From positions 1-37,895 of the forward strand of contig JABDNM010000241.1 in assembly GCA_013043825.1 (NCBI GenBank): 37,895 nucleotides of DNA, read 5' to 3'. Origin of the DNA: Flavobacteriaceae bacterium (GTDB lineage: Bacteria; Bacteroidota; Bacteroidia; Flavobacteriales; Flavobacteriaceae). The position numbers were made by a program, and so were the translations under genes. Below, one piece after another: positions 8,150 to 16,572 of the stretch; position 1 is the stretch's first letter; every line of letters starts with the position of its first letter. The notes beneath the pieces are model-generated. The model was not told where the DNA came from and ran no database searches. It was given only the letters and a program-made list of their open reading frames with translations.

Positions 8150-9631
8150 TCATTGTTTGTATAGCTTTTTACCTGCCTGTTCGTATTTATCACCCGCGGT
8201 CCAAAAAGGAGTTTCCGGGTCGTTGGCAATATTTCTTCCGGCCAGCACATAGGCTCTGAAAAATTTTTCCAAATAGTCATAGTCCATAGAATCTGCATGA
8301 TCGCCGGGTTGATGGTAATATTTTGTCACCTCACCGTCAAAAGATCGGAAACCCATGGAAAAGGTAGGCGCAGGAATGCCCTTCGCAGCGAAACGTACAT
8401 TATCACTACGATCAAAAAGTCCCTGTTCCGGGGCGGGATCATCTATAGCCGTCAATCCAAACGCCTGGGCCGCATCTTTGATATTTTGCGCCGCCGTGGT
8501 TCTGGGTAAGCCAATGATGGTTGCTACAGTAGTATCGTTATAACCTCCGTTATCGCTGTTAAAACAATAAACCATTTGTTCCAATGGGATCACGGGGTTT
8601 TCAACGTAAAAACTACTGCCAAGCAAGCCTTTTTCTTCACCGGTAAACAAAATGAACAGTGCCGATCTCTTGGTTGGATATTTTGCGAGATTTTTTGCCA
8701 TACTTAGTACTGTGGTGGTACCAACAGCATTATCACGTGCTCCATTGTAAATCTCATCACCAGTCTCGTCTGCCTTACCAATACCTACATGGTCATAATG
8801 GGCCGAATAGATAATGTATTCATTCTTTAAGATAGGATCGGTCCCCTCTACCACGCCAACAACGTTATTGGAGCTAATCGATTCTTCCGGAGTATTTTGT
8901 ATTACTAAATTTACACGGTGTGTCCCCTTTTGCAAGTCCAGTGCTAAGCTTCCGTATTCATCTTGAGCCCATACATGAGCAAAGGCCATATCTCCCTTCA
9001 TTCTTTTATCATTTTCCGATGCTATCGCAACGCGCGGAGCATTGAAATTATGTTCGATGAACCCCCAGGTCTCATTATTGGTTTTGATTAATTCTATCAA
9101 CCCAGCTGCGCCATTTCTACGTGCTAATTCGGCTTTTTGCTCTCGAAGTCCAAAAGCAGCTCGCACATCTTTCGCATTTGGACTACCTCCTTCTACCACC
9201 ACCACCTTTTTATAAACATCCTGCCCTTTGTAGTCGGCACCCAAGCCATATCCAAGAAATACCAGTTGGCCCTCAAAATTAATTTTGTCTTGCTTTAAAA
9301 CAACCTTCTTCTTTATCGACTTACCATTTACCTCGAGATTCACTCGTTTAGGCGGTTCAACCTTTGTAAGAGGAACTTCCTGGTAGTAGGTTCCGGTAAG
9401 TGGATTTGGCATTACACCATAGCTACGCAGGGTATTTGCCAGGTAAGACGCTGCTATCTTATTTTCCGGGGTTCCTGTTTCTCTCCCTTTCAGTAGATCA
9501 TCTGCGAGAAAGTAAATGTGCCCCTGGATACTGTTTTTATCGATGGTGTTTATGACCATCTCTTTCTCAGATTGTCCAAAGATCGAGCAAGAAATAGCGA
9601 ACAGTGTTATAAAGGATATTACAATTTTCAT
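8150..9631 (-). CDS. Secreted M28-family zinc metallopeptidase (aminopeptidase/carboxypeptidase type)
   Basis: 493 residues with an N-terminal signal peptide (about 1-19, SIFG before QSEK; Cys15 makes a lipoprotein signal an alternative). Between the N-terminal part and the catalytic core lies a PA-like inserted domain (about 115-255, FLGYGLGADYKGQDVYKKVV). The M28 core shows the two-zinc ligand set: H278 in SAHYDHVG, bridging D300 in NGARDNAVG, the E332-E333 pair in TGEEKGLLGS, D360 in FNSDNGG, and H440 in YYHQPGDHAD. It would cleave N-terminal residues or small peptides in the periplasm or outside the cell. It stands alone on the minus strand, with 56 bases to the convergent lipoprotein gene and a terminator of the upstream gene just before it. 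Confidence 0.94.
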   Translation of the reverse strand: MKIVISFITLFAISCSIFGQSEKEMVINTIDKNSIQGHIYFLADDLLKGRETGTPENKIAASYLANTLRSYGVMPNPLTGTYYQEVPLTKVEPPKRVNLEVNGKSIKKKVVLKQDKINFEGQLVFLGYGLGADYKGQDVYKKVVVVEGGSPNAKDVRAAFGLREQKAELARRNGAAGLIELIKTNNETWGFIEHNFNAPRVAIASENDKRMKGDMAFAHVWAQDEYGSLALDLQKGTHRVNLVIQNTPEESISSNNVVGVVEGTDPILKNEYIIYSAHYDHVGIGKADETGDEIYNGARDNAVGTTTVLSMAKNLAKYPTKRSALFILFTGEEKGLLGSSFYVENPVIPLEQMVYCFNSDNGGYNDTTVATIIGLPRTTAAQNIKDAAQAFGLTAIDDPAPEQGLFDRSDNVRFAAKGIPAPTFSMGFRSFDGEVTKYYHQPGDHADSMDYDYLEKFFRAYVLAGRNIANDPETPFWTAGDKYEQAGKKLYKQ

Positions 9632-9708
9632 GAGTTGGAATAAATTTTTGATGAAGGCTAAAGATAGCTATTTAATCCAAATAGAATTGCTGCAAACTTC
9701 TCATAAAA

Positions 9709-9732
9709 AAACCTCCCAATTACGGGAGGTTT
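9709..9732 (-). terminator. Rho-independent terminator of the NTF2-like lipoprotein operon
   Basis: Inverted repeat AAACCTCCC (9709-9717) / GGGAGGTTT (9724-9732) with a 6-base loop. Read on the minus strand it ends in a run of seven T. It lies 8 bases after the stop of the minus-strand lipoprotein gene. Confidence 0.88.
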
Positions 9733-9740
9733 AGTATTCT

Positions 9741-10262
9741 TTATTCTTGAGATTCGGCCTCTGCGGCTTTCGCAGCCGCTTCAATTTCCATCATTGCCTG
9801 CATCATGGGAGCGTTGTCCCAATAGCCATATTCCCGAACGATAAGAGAGTCTACAATCTGCACTGTGACGTGTACCGGTGTTACGATCTCCTTATTATTT
9901 GCTGCGATAACACCTTTCCAGTTCCCCCAAAAGTTGACCCAGGTTCTGCCTTTGTCATCGATCACTCTTTCCATATCACCTTCATCATCCAAAAAACCAT
10001 AAGAGGCAATTCCTTCGAGGTTCGCTTTCATCACCTTCATGGCTTCATCGGGGGAGAGACCATTGTCTTTGGTGTTGTGAAATATCTTGGCTGTATCGCC
10101 ATAATGGGTCTTCCAGCTTTCCCAGTTTCCATTTTCATAATCGCTCACAAGGGATTTAACCAGATCGATTTCAGCTCCCGACTGGGAGTACCTGGCCGGT
10201 TTATTGTCCTGGCAGGCTACAAGAAGTCCTGCCATCATTAAAAATAAAATTAGATTTTTCAT
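9741..10262 (-). CDS. NTF2/SnoaL-like lipoprotein
   Basis: 173 residues. The lipoprotein signal ends at Cys17 (AGLLVAC). Residues about 33-150 resemble the SnoaL/NTF2-like cone fold: an N-terminal helix with DYENGNWESWKTHYGDTAKI, then strands with WVNFWGNWKGV and TPVHVTVQIVDSLIVREYGY. The Ala/Glu-rich tail (KAAEAESQE) is probably flexible. NTF2-like proteins either bind small hydrophobic ligands or serve as enzymes, and no catalytic pair can be assigned with confidence here. The gene starts only 17 bases after the upstream gene's stop, so the two are probably one transcript, closed by the hairpin at 9709-9732. Confidence 0.82.
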   Translation of the reverse strand: MKNLILFLMMAGLLVACQDNKPARYSQSGAEIDLVKSLVSDYENGNWESWKTHYGDTAKIFHNTKDNGLSPDEAMKVMKANLEGIASYGFLDDEGDMERVIDDKGRTWVNFWGNWKGVIAANNKEIVTPVHVTVQIVDSLIVREYGYWDNAPMMQAMMEIEAAAKAAEAESQE

Positions 10263-10279
10263 GATCGTTGTTGTTTTAG

Positions 10280-11041
10280 TTATTTCATTGGTCTGTACGA
10301 CAAGTCCTCTCGAATATATCCGGTAATGGTCTTCATATCACTAATAAGGCTCATCATTCGAACATTCAGGGCAGCACCTTCTTTACCAAGAAGTTGTTGG
10401 TTTGCGGCACTCATGCGCTCATAGTCGGCAGCATTCTTAGCAGCAACGGCCACCATGAAATAGGTTCCTTCGGTACCATAACCACTGCGGTATACACGGT
10501 AATGAACTGCGGAGTTTTTTTGAGCGAATAGTGTTTTATAGTCTTTCGCCAATTGTTCCGCCTTGGAATAATTTTCAGGTGCGATATAATAGATCGTATT
10601 TTTTCTGAACGGCTGCCCTTGTGGAGTTTGCGTGAGCCCATTCGGCATGTATGAAAGTTCAGAATCCATACTCAGGATGTAATTTACATGATCGTCATAG
10701 CACTTGTCCATTCGGCTAAAAAGGTCGGCTAATTTTTCCTTGCCCATTTTTTCTGCCAAAGGGGCAAACCAATTTTTGTCCAATTCGGCCATGTTAGGGA
10801 TGGGCGTCACATAATAGTAATCGAAACCTTCCGTAACCATGGCGAGCCAGCCTACATTCAACCCATGGGCTTTACTTGCAGCCACAAGTTCTTTACTAAT
10901 TTTTTCATATTCCATGGTCATCGAGGGTTTCACATAATCCACATGAATGGTGTAACTCTGGGTAGCTTTCTGGCCGAATGAATGGATGGTCATGAATAGC
11001 AATAGAATAGTTCCTAATAATGTTGGTTTCATAGTTTTCAT
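10280..11041 (-). CDS. Secreted protein, probably two dimeric alpha/beta-barrel-like units; function unknown
   Basis: I place the start at 11041 (MKTMKPTLLGTILLLF, with 11032 as a close alternative), because this yields a clean signal peptide ending HSFG. The frame is open upstream to 11284, but that stretch reads as low-quality, Phe/Ile-rich sequence. The product is 253 residues. The mature part seems to hold two similar halves, one from about residue 28 (SYTIHVDYVKPSMTMEYEKI) and one from about 150 (NTIYYIAPENYSKAEQLAKD). Each is a strand, a helix and a pair of strands, as in the ferredoxin-like Dabb/ABM family. That assignment is from pattern only. It sits 17 bases upstream of the NTF2-like lipoprotein gene and is probably co-transcribed with it. 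The 297 bases upstream (11042-11338) hold no gene I can support, apart from an AT-rich leader. Confidence 0.78.
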   Translation of the reverse strand: MKTMKPTLLGTILLLFMTIHSFGQKATQSYTIHVDYVKPSMTMEYEKISKELVAASKAHGLNVGWLAMVTEGFDYYYVTPIPNMAELDKNWFAPLAEKMGKEKLADLFSRMDKCYDDHVNYILSMDSELSYMPNGLTQTPQGQPFRKNTIYYIAPENYSKAEQLAKDYKTLFAQKNSAVHYRVYRSGYGTEGTYFMVAVAAKNAADYERMSAANQQLLGKEGAALNVRMMSLISDMKTITGYIREDLSYRPMK

Positions 11042-11338
11042 ATTAAATTGATTATTAATGGTTATTAATTGGTTACAGGTATCGATCGATAATATCGCTT
11101 TTACACGAAAAATTCGAATTCTCATAGCAAAAAGGAAGCTTGGTAGATTAGGTATCCAGTGAACAAATAGCACTGAAATCCCGGAAGGGCAAAACGCATA
11201 ATAAATTGAATAACAAGTTATTATAAAAAAATCAATAAAGCAATAAAAGATTGTTACGAAGAAAATCTTGTTGAAGTGATCCAAAACGATTTCATGATCT
11301 CATCACCACTCCTGGAACCTTTTCTATAACTTGTTCAG

Positions 11339-11776
11339 CTACGTTCGGTAGTTCGGACTTCCAAACGCTTCTCCAGTTCCGGTTTGGCAATACTGTCGGA
11401 GACTTTCAAGATAACGCCCCCAGCTGAAACTGCAGATCGCATAAAAGTCACCATCCTCCTCCCATCCCTCATGGGAGAATCTTAGCCTGGTCTTTCCTTC
11501 ATTTTCGTCCAATAAAAAGGTAAACCTGTTACCTAACCATCCGTGATCGCTTTTTACACATTCCCATACCACCTTTTCATTAGTCACGGCCTCTACGACT
11601 TTCATTAGTGGCCCCTTAAAGTCACCAAAATCGAACTGGATTTTACCACCTACCGAGGCATCACCTTCGGTTTGTACCGTCCACCAATTGGAAAGGCCGC
11701 TTATAGTACTAATAGCCTCATACACCACTTTACGAGCGGCGTTGATGTGAAATAGATTTCTAATCGAATAATTCAT
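11339..11776 (-). CDS. SRPBCC (AHSA1/START-like) domain protein
   Basis: 145 residues without a signal peptide, so cytoplasmic. The N-terminal strand and helix (IRNLFHINAARKVVYEAIST, then SGLSNWWT) and later strands (GGKIQFDFG; KVVWECV; RLRFSHEGW) match the SRPBCC helix-grip fold of the Aha1-C-like group. A C-terminal helix has the usual FSWGRYLESLRQYCQTG. The fold makes a deep hydrophobic cavity and members bind diverse ligands, so no specific function can be assigned. A possible 32-residue membrane peptide is encoded 56 bases upstream on the same strand. Confidence 0.87.
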   Translation of the reverse strand: MNYSIRNLFHINAARKVVYEAISTISGLSNWWTVQTEGDASVGGKIQFDFGDFKGPLMKVVEAVTNEKVVWECVKSDHGWLGNRFTFLLDENEGKTRLRFSHEGWEEDGDFYAICSFSWGRYLESLRQYCQTGTGEAFGSPNYRT

Positions 11777-11832
11777 GATTTCAATTGTTTACAACCATTG
11801 AGGATACTCACCTGAAAGGGCGGTATAAATAA

Positions 11833-11931
11833 TTATTTTTTATTCTTCTTGGTAATGACCATATAAAGCACTGCTACGACAGCACCCACTACAGCCCCAA
11901 TAAGGATGGAAGTTAAAATTCCCAGGAACAT
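11833..11931 (-). CDS. Small single-span membrane peptide, 32 residues
   Basis: Minus-strand ATG at 11931-11929, TAA at 11835-11833. The peptide has a hydrophobic stretch (FLGILTSILIGAVVGAVVAV, then LYMVI) and a positively charged tail TKKNKK. This is the layout of a one-pass membrane protein with its C-terminus in the cytoplasm. The GAVVGAVV core is a small-xxx-small packing motif typical of helix dimers. The hydrophobic-then-lysine pattern is unlikely for noncoding DNA. The ORF lies 56 bases upstream of the SRPBCC gene on the same strand and is divergent from the histidine kinase gene. No known family is recognised; many flavobacteria carry comparable short YtxH-like or glycine-zipper peptides. 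It would be missed by most gene callers because of its size. Confidence 0.6.
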   Translation of the reverse strand: MFLGILTSILIGAVVGAVVAVLYMVITKKNKK

Positions 11932-12129
11932 ATGAAGTGTATATTAATTTAATTCAATATACGCAATTTGTTATAGCTTTATGAATTGTTCAAATAGTAC
12001 TATTTGCTCATATCAGTTATCACAGTTGCGAGTACGGTTTTCGATAAACATCCTAATAATTAGGCTTATCCTTTTCTTTGGTACCGTTTTATTGTGTACA
12101 TTTCAAGCCCCCAAACCTTGTAAGACTCA

Positions 12130-13806
12130 ATGTTTAAAAGCCAACACTATCCCTGGTATATCTTTGCAATTTCCCTCTTTCTTGGCGGTTTGTTTGTTTA
12201 TTATTTGGACAACGATTATCGTCAAAACGAAACCGAAGCAAGAGAATCCAGACTCATTTATAAGCACAATCAGGCGATCGAGCGATTTAAAAGCTCCGTG
12301 GACAAGTTTGCAGGAATAGTTTCAGGAATGAGATCGTTCATGGATATCTCTAATGAACTGCCAACGGCTTCGCAATTTCAAAAATTCGTTCAAAACCAGT
12401 TTCAGGATATTGGAAGTACAGATTCGGTGGTGGTATCCTACATCGATACATCGCACGTTTTTCGGCAGTCCTTTACACGCAGCCAAATCAATCCAGACGA
12501 TTTGGTGGGCAGAACAGTGTTCTCTCTTCGTTCAGAGGAAAAAATTCGAAGACTGAATGCGATGATGCAACAAGATTCACTTCGCATTTTCCCTCCTATT
12601 AACTTGATTGAAGAATGGGTTGGCCTGCCCTTGAATTTCAGAGTGAGTAGAAATAATGTAACCACGGGTTATGTATCTCCAATTCTGAGCTTGAAAACCA
12701 TGTTGAACGTAGTGTATGAAGATGAAGAGTCCGGTGCATATGTCTTTCACTTTCAAACCCAGGATGGACATGATTTCGACCGAGAGCGCATTTACGATGA
12801 CACGAAGGTCTATAACACCTTGGTGGATGTAGAATATTATAAAAATTTCGACCTGGACCCGGAAGAATTTATTTACAGCAATGTGGAGCTCTATGGTTAT
12901 GAGTTCCGGATTGGAACTGCCTATAAAGAGCCAGCGAGCGCTTATGATGACATCTCTATTGTACTATTTATAGCTTATCTGGTGATCGCACTCCTTGCGT
13001 TGGCCGTGACCTGGCAAATAGGAAGGTTTCTGAAGCTAAATGCTAAGTTGGAGTATTCCAATCTTTTGCTTCAACGACGACGAGAAGATATGCAGAAACA
13101 AAATGAGGAACTGAAGAAATTAACCCAGACTCAAAACAAGTTCTTTTCTATCATAGGTCATGATATGAAACAACCCCTGAATGCCATCGAGGGATTAATA
13201 TATTTACTGAAGGAGGAAAAAGTCCCGGATGACAATCTAAATGATTTGATAGAGCGCCTTTCAAAATCTACCCAAAGCACCGTCGAATTACTAAACAATC
13301 TTTTGCGCTGGGCCATGTCACAGACCGGCGACATCGATTTCCGCCCTCAATTTCTCGACCTAAATGTGCTGGTAGAGCGAATCATCACAGTTTTTGAACC
13401 CTTGGCGAGAGAAAAAAATATAAAAATTGAACCGAAAATTGAAAAAGATATCGAACTACTGGCCGATGAAGACATGATGAGGACAGTGTTCAGGAACTTA
13501 GTTTCCAACGCCATAAAGTTCAGTGAGCCTGGCGGAATAATTCAGATATCTGCTCGCGCGTTAGAAGATGTGATCGAGATCCAAATCAAGGATGAGGGAA
13601 TTGGAATGTCACAATTCGAGATGGATACACTATTTGAACTCGACAGACAGATAAGTACCGTTGGTACTTCAGGTGAAAAAGGAACTGGCCTGGGATTAAT
13701 ACTATGCAAGGATTTTGTTGAACGTCATGGAGGCACTATCGTGGTCTCCGGCGAACAGGGCAGTGGGACCACTTTTACTATCCAGGTTCCAGCCAAAAGG
13801 GACTAA
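12130..13806 (+). CDS. Membrane sensor histidine kinase with CHASE-like periplasmic sensor
   Basis: 558 residues. Membrane segments at about 9-25 and 276-296 flank a ~250-residue periplasmic part. Its beginning (about 50-95, KFAGIVSGMRSFMDISNELP) resembles the CHASE domain. A coiled-coil linker (about 300-335, QRRREDMQKQNEELKKL) leads into the HisKA domain, where H344 in SIIGHDMKQPLNA is the phospho-accepting residue. The ATPase domain has the N box (NLVSNAIKFS, about 456-465), the G1 box (DEGIGMS, about 488-494) and the G2 box (GTGLGL, 518-523). There is no receiver domain, and no response-regulator gene lies in the window, so the kinase is an orphan. A possible promoter is TTTG at 12077 with TACATTTC at 12097 (16-base spacer, one mismatch). 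The ligand is unknown. Confidence 0.93.
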   Translation: MFKSQHYPWYIFAISLFLGGLFVYYLDNDYRQNETEARESRLIYKHNQAIERFKSSVDKFAGIVSGMRSFMDISNELPTASQFQKFVQNQFQDIGSTDSVVVSYIDTSHVFRQSFTRSQINPDDLVGRTVFSLRSEEKIRRLNAMMQQDSLRIFPPINLIEEWVGLPLNFRVSRNNVTTGYVSPILSLKTMLNVVYEDEESGAYVFHFQTQDGHDFDRERIYDDTKVYNTLVDVEYYKNFDLDPEEFIYSNVELYGYEFRIGTAYKEPASAYDDISIVLFIAYLVIALLALAVTWQIGRFLKLNAKLEYSNLLLQRRREDMQKQNEELKKLTQTQNKFFSIIGHDMKQPLNAIEGLIYLLKEEKVPDDNLNDLIERLSKSTQSTVELLNNLLRWAMSQTGDIDFRPQFLDLNVLVERIITVFEPLAREKNIKIEPKIEKDIELLADEDMMRTVFRNLVSNAIKFSEPGGIIQISARALEDVIEIQIKDEGIGMSQFEMDTLFELDRQISTVGTSGEKGTGLGLILCKDFVERHGGTIVVSGEQGSGTTFTIQVPAKRD

Positions 13807-13812
13807 TGCAAA

Positions 13813-13829
13813 CCCAATTTTTTATTGGG
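13813..13829 (+). terminator. Weak hairpin after the histidine kinase gene
   Basis: CCCAAT (13813-13818) pairs with ATTGGG (13824-13829) across a TTTTT loop, 7 bases after the kinase stop. The stem is only six pairs and no T-run follows, so it may be an attenuator-like or incidental hairpin rather than a true terminator. Confidence 0.3.
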
Positions 13830-13871
13830 AACCAATTCAACTTTTACTTCATAAACAAAGGAATTCATCCC

Positions 13872-13902
13872 TTTGCCACTCCCTGCTCAATTCGTATCTT
13901 TA
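13872..13902 (+). promoter_or_regulatory. Bacteroidetes-type promoter of ffh
   Basis: TTTG at 13872-13875, a 19-base spacer, then TATCTTTA at 13895-13902 (one mismatch to TAnnTTTG). The predicted transcript start falls near 13907-13909, giving a leader of about 20 bases before the ffh ATG. Confidence 0.65.
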
Positions 13903-13927
13903 CGCCTTCTAAAATGCACAGGAAAAG

Positions 13928-15256
13928 ATGTTCGATAATTTAAGCGATAAGCTGGATAAAGCACTTCATGTTCTTAAAGGACATGGTAGTATTACTGAAG
14001 TGAATGTGGCAGAGACCTTGAAAGAGGTGAGAAGAGCACTTCTTGATGCCGATGTTAACTTTAAGATTGCTAAAGATTTCACCAATCGTGTGAAGGAAAA
14101 GGCGCTGGGCCAGAATGTACTGACAACCTTGCAGCCGGGGCAGCTCATGGTGAAGATTGTTAAGGACGAACTTACCGAACTTATGGGAGGTGAGACCGAA
14201 GGGATCAACCTGGGAGGCACTCCTACAATCATCCTCATGTCTGGTTTGCAGGGTAGTGGTAAAACTACCTTTTCCGGTAAGTTGGCCAACTTCCTTAAAT
14301 CGAAGAAGTCCAAGAACCCCCTGTTAGTTGCTTGTGATGTTTATCGTCCGGCGGCAATTAATCAATTACACGTAGTAGGTGAGCAGATAGGTGTTGAAGT
14401 TTATAGCGAGGAGGGGAATATGAACCCGGTGGAGATCGCTCAAAATGCCTTGAAACATGCGAAACAGAATGGCTTCAATGTAGTTATTGTCGACACCGCG
14501 GGTCGTCTGGCTGTTGATGAAGAAATGATGACCGAGATTGCCAACATCCATAAAGCCATTAAACCTCAGGAAACCCTTTTTGTAGTAGACTCAATGACGG
14601 GACAGGATGCTGTTAATACGGCCAAGTCCTTTAACGACCGGCTCAATTTTGAGGGAGTTGTGTTAACCAAGCTGGATGGTGATACCCGGGGTGGTGCTGC
14701 CATTTCAATCAAAAGTGTGGTGGACAAGCCCATCAAATTTATTGGAACCGGAGAGAAGATGGACGCCATCGATGTATTTCATCCCGCGCGTATGGCAGAT
14801 CGTATCCTCGGGATGGGAGATGTGGTATCCCTCGTGGAACGAGCCCAGGAGCAATTTGATGAGGAGGAAGCCAGAAAACTTCAGAAAAAGATCGCGAAAA
14901 ACCAATTTGGGTTTGACGATTTTCTGAAGCAAATTCAGCAGGTCAAAAAAATGGGAAGTATGAAGGACCTGGTTGGTATGATCCCAGGAGCTGGAAAGGC
15001 CTTGAAAGGCATGGATATAGATGATGACGCCTTCAAGCATATAGAAGCGATTATTCACTCCATGACTCCTGAAGAGCGCAGCAAACCTTCGATCATCGAT
15101 GCCCGACGGAAGAAACGAATTGGAAAAGGAAGCGGGACCTCGGTTCAACAGGTGAATCAGCTATTGAAACAATTCAATCAAATGAGCAAGATGATGAAAA
15201 TGATGCAGGGTGGTGGTGGCCGAAAAATGATGCAGATGATGGGAAAAATGAGATAA
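13928..15256 (+). CDS. ffh: Signal recognition particle protein Ffh (SRP54 GTPase)
   Basis: 442 residues, the normal length. The N domain (1-90) is a helical bundle (NVAETLKEVRRALLDADVNF). The G domain carries the P-loop GLQGSGKT at 106-113, DTAGR at 189-193 and TKLDGD at 247-252. The M domain (about 300-442) is Met-rich and ends in MMKMMQGGGGRKMMQMMGKM. It would bind the signal sequence and the 4.5S RNA. Ffh targets nascent inner-membrane proteins to the Sec translocon through FtsY. No 4.5S RNA gene is visible nearby. folD begins 18 bases after the stop, so the two may be co-transcribed although their functions differ. Confidence 0.98.
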   Translation: MFDNLSDKLDKALHVLKGHGSITEVNVAETLKEVRRALLDADVNFKIAKDFTNRVKEKALGQNVLTTLQPGQLMVKIVKDELTELMGGETEGINLGGTPTIILMSGLQGSGKTTFSGKLANFLKSKKSKNPLLVACDVYRPAAINQLHVVGEQIGVEVYSEEGNMNPVEIAQNALKHAKQNGFNVVIVDTAGRLAVDEEMMTEIANIHKAIKPQETLFVVDSMTGQDAVNTAKSFNDRLNFEGVVLTKLDGDTRGGAAISIKSVVDKPIKFIGTGEKMDAIDVFHPARMADRILGMGDVVSLVERAQEQFDEEEARKLQKKIAKNQFGFDDFLKQIQQVKKMGSMKDLVGMIPGAGKALKGMDIDDDAFKHIEAIIHSMTPEERSKPSIIDARRKKRIGKGSGTSVQQVNQLLKQFNQMSKMMKMMQGGGGRKMMQMMGKMR

Positions 15257-15274
15257 ACTAATAATCAATACTTA

Positions 15275-16156
15275 ATGACGCTCCTCGACGGTAAAAAAAT
15301 ATCCAACGACATAAAGGACGAAATCGCGGCAATAGTCCAAAAGATGAAAGACCAAGGTGAGAAAGTACCACACCTGGCGGCTGTTCTGGTGGGTGAAGAT
15401 GGTGCGAGTTTAACCTACGTTGGAAGTAAAGTGAGAGCCTGTGAGCGAATTGGCTTCGAATCAACGCTCATAAAACTTCCACACACCACTACCGAAGTAG
15501 AACTTCTCAATAAGATCGATGAGCTAAATCAAGATGATGAGATCGATGGCTTCATAGTTCAGTTGCCTTTACCACCACAGATCAATGAACAAAAAGTGTT
15601 AATGGCCGTTGACCCCAGCAAAGATGTGGATGGATTTCACCCGGAAAATTTTGGTAAAATGGCCTTGGATATGAGTACTTTCATTCCTGCTACTCCCTTC
15701 GGAATACTGGAATTACTCGAGCGATACAAAGTGGAGACCAAAGGAAAGCATACGGTAGTTATTGGTAGATCGCATATTGTAGGTCGTCCGATGAGCATTT
15801 TAATGAGCCGAAAAGGCTGGCCGGGGAATAGCACAGTTACCTTAACCCACAGTAGCACAAAAGATATAGCGAATATTACCCGGCAGGCAGATATCATTAT
15901 TTCGGCCCTGGGTGTACCAGAATTCGTGAAAGCCGATATGGTCAAGGAAGGAGTCGTGATCATCGATGTTGGTATCACCCGCGTTCCGGATGCCAGCCGC
16001 GAACGCGGTTATGTCCTCAAGGGAGATGTGGATTTCGATAATGTGAGTAAGAAGGCATCGTTCATTACCCCGGTACCAGGTGGAGTAGGACCCATGACTA
16101 TCGCCATGCTGCTTAAAAACACCCTGTTGGCTCGCGAATTACGCAGAAAGCGCTAA
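15275..16156 (+). CDS. folD: Bifunctional methylenetetrahydrofolate dehydrogenase/methenyl-THF cyclohydrolase FolD
   Basis: 293 residues, normal length. The catalytic segment TYVGSKVRACERIG holds Tyr48 and Lys52. QLPLP lies at 96-100 and KDVDGFHPENFG (with Asp119) at 116-127. The NADP-binding segment GRSHIVGRP lies at 164-172, and the C-terminal signature TPVPGGVGPMTIAML is intact. The enzyme interconverts 5,10-methylene-, 5,10-methenyl- and 10-formyl-tetrahydrofolate for purine and formyl-Met synthesis. It follows ffh by 18 bases. Its TAA shares bases with the TAG of the convergent DUF1232 gene (16153-16156), leaving no room for a terminator between them. Confidence 0.98.
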   Translation: MTLLDGKKISNDIKDEIAAIVQKMKDQGEKVPHLAAVLVGEDGASLTYVGSKVRACERIGFESTLIKLPHTTTEVELLNKIDELNQDDEIDGFIVQLPLPPQINEQKVLMAVDPSKDVDGFHPENFGKMALDMSTFIPATPFGILELLERYKVETKGKHTVVIGRSHIVGRPMSILMSRKGWPGNSTVTLTHSSTKDIANITRQADIIISALGVPEFVKADMVKEGVVIIDVGITRVPDASRERGYVLKGDVDFDNVSKKASFITPVPGGVGPMTIAMLLKNTLLARELRRKR

Positions 16157-16566
16157 TTCCCCGGTAAACGCTTCCATTCGGCATATAGATCAAGATCATT
16201 CTTTATTAGTTTAAGCGCTAAGGCCAAAACACTGGCATCATCCAACAAGCCAAAAACAGGCAAAAAGTCTGGAATAATATCCAGTGGATTGAGCACATAA
16301 AGTAAGACAAGCGCAATACTCGCAATCGTATTCCAGGGCACCTCACGATAGGTTCCTTGTTTATAATCTTTTACCATCGAGAACATCAATCGCACCACAT
16401 CGATGTACTTTTTCAACGGACCTTTCCGCTTAACTTTCCGATGTATTTTTTCTTCATTCTGAAAAATGATCTCTACATCTTTTTCATCAATATGAGTAAC
16501 TTCCTCTTTGAAGGACGCTTCGTCAATTTTATTTAAGTCGGCCTTCTTTTTCTTTTCTGAACGCAT
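16153..16566 (-). CDS. DUF1232 (YkvA-like) membrane protein
   Basis: 137 residues. A Lys-rich cytoplasmic N-terminus (about 1-75) is followed by the DUF1232 signature: a hydrophobic stretch ASIALVLLYVLNPLDIIPDF and then LPVFGLLDDASVLALALKLI (about 80-125). Family knowledge: DUF1232 proteins are small membrane proteins of unknown biochemical role, found widely in bacteria. The gene starts 6 bases after the stop of the AI-2E-family permease and is almost certainly in its operon. Its 3' end overlaps the folD stop codon. Confidence 0.9.
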   Translation of the reverse strand: MRSEKKKKADLNKIDEASFKEEVTHIDEKDVEIIFQNEEKIHRKVKRKGPLKKYIDVVRLMFSMVKDYKQGTYREVPWNTIASIALVLLYVLNPLDIIPDFLPVFGLLDDASVLALALKLIKNDLDLYAEWKRLPGN

Positions 16567-16572
16567 AGTAAA

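Noticed and set aside
9747-10241. 164-codon plus-strand frame over the NTF2-like lipoprotein
   Set aside because: The minus-strand gene has a lipobox, a plausible fold and its own terminator; the plus frame is its shadow.
11042-11284. N-terminal extension of the secreted protein gene up to 11284
   Set aside because: The extension gives a Phe/Ile-rich leader in front of a clean signal peptide starting at 11041, so the internal ATG is preferred.
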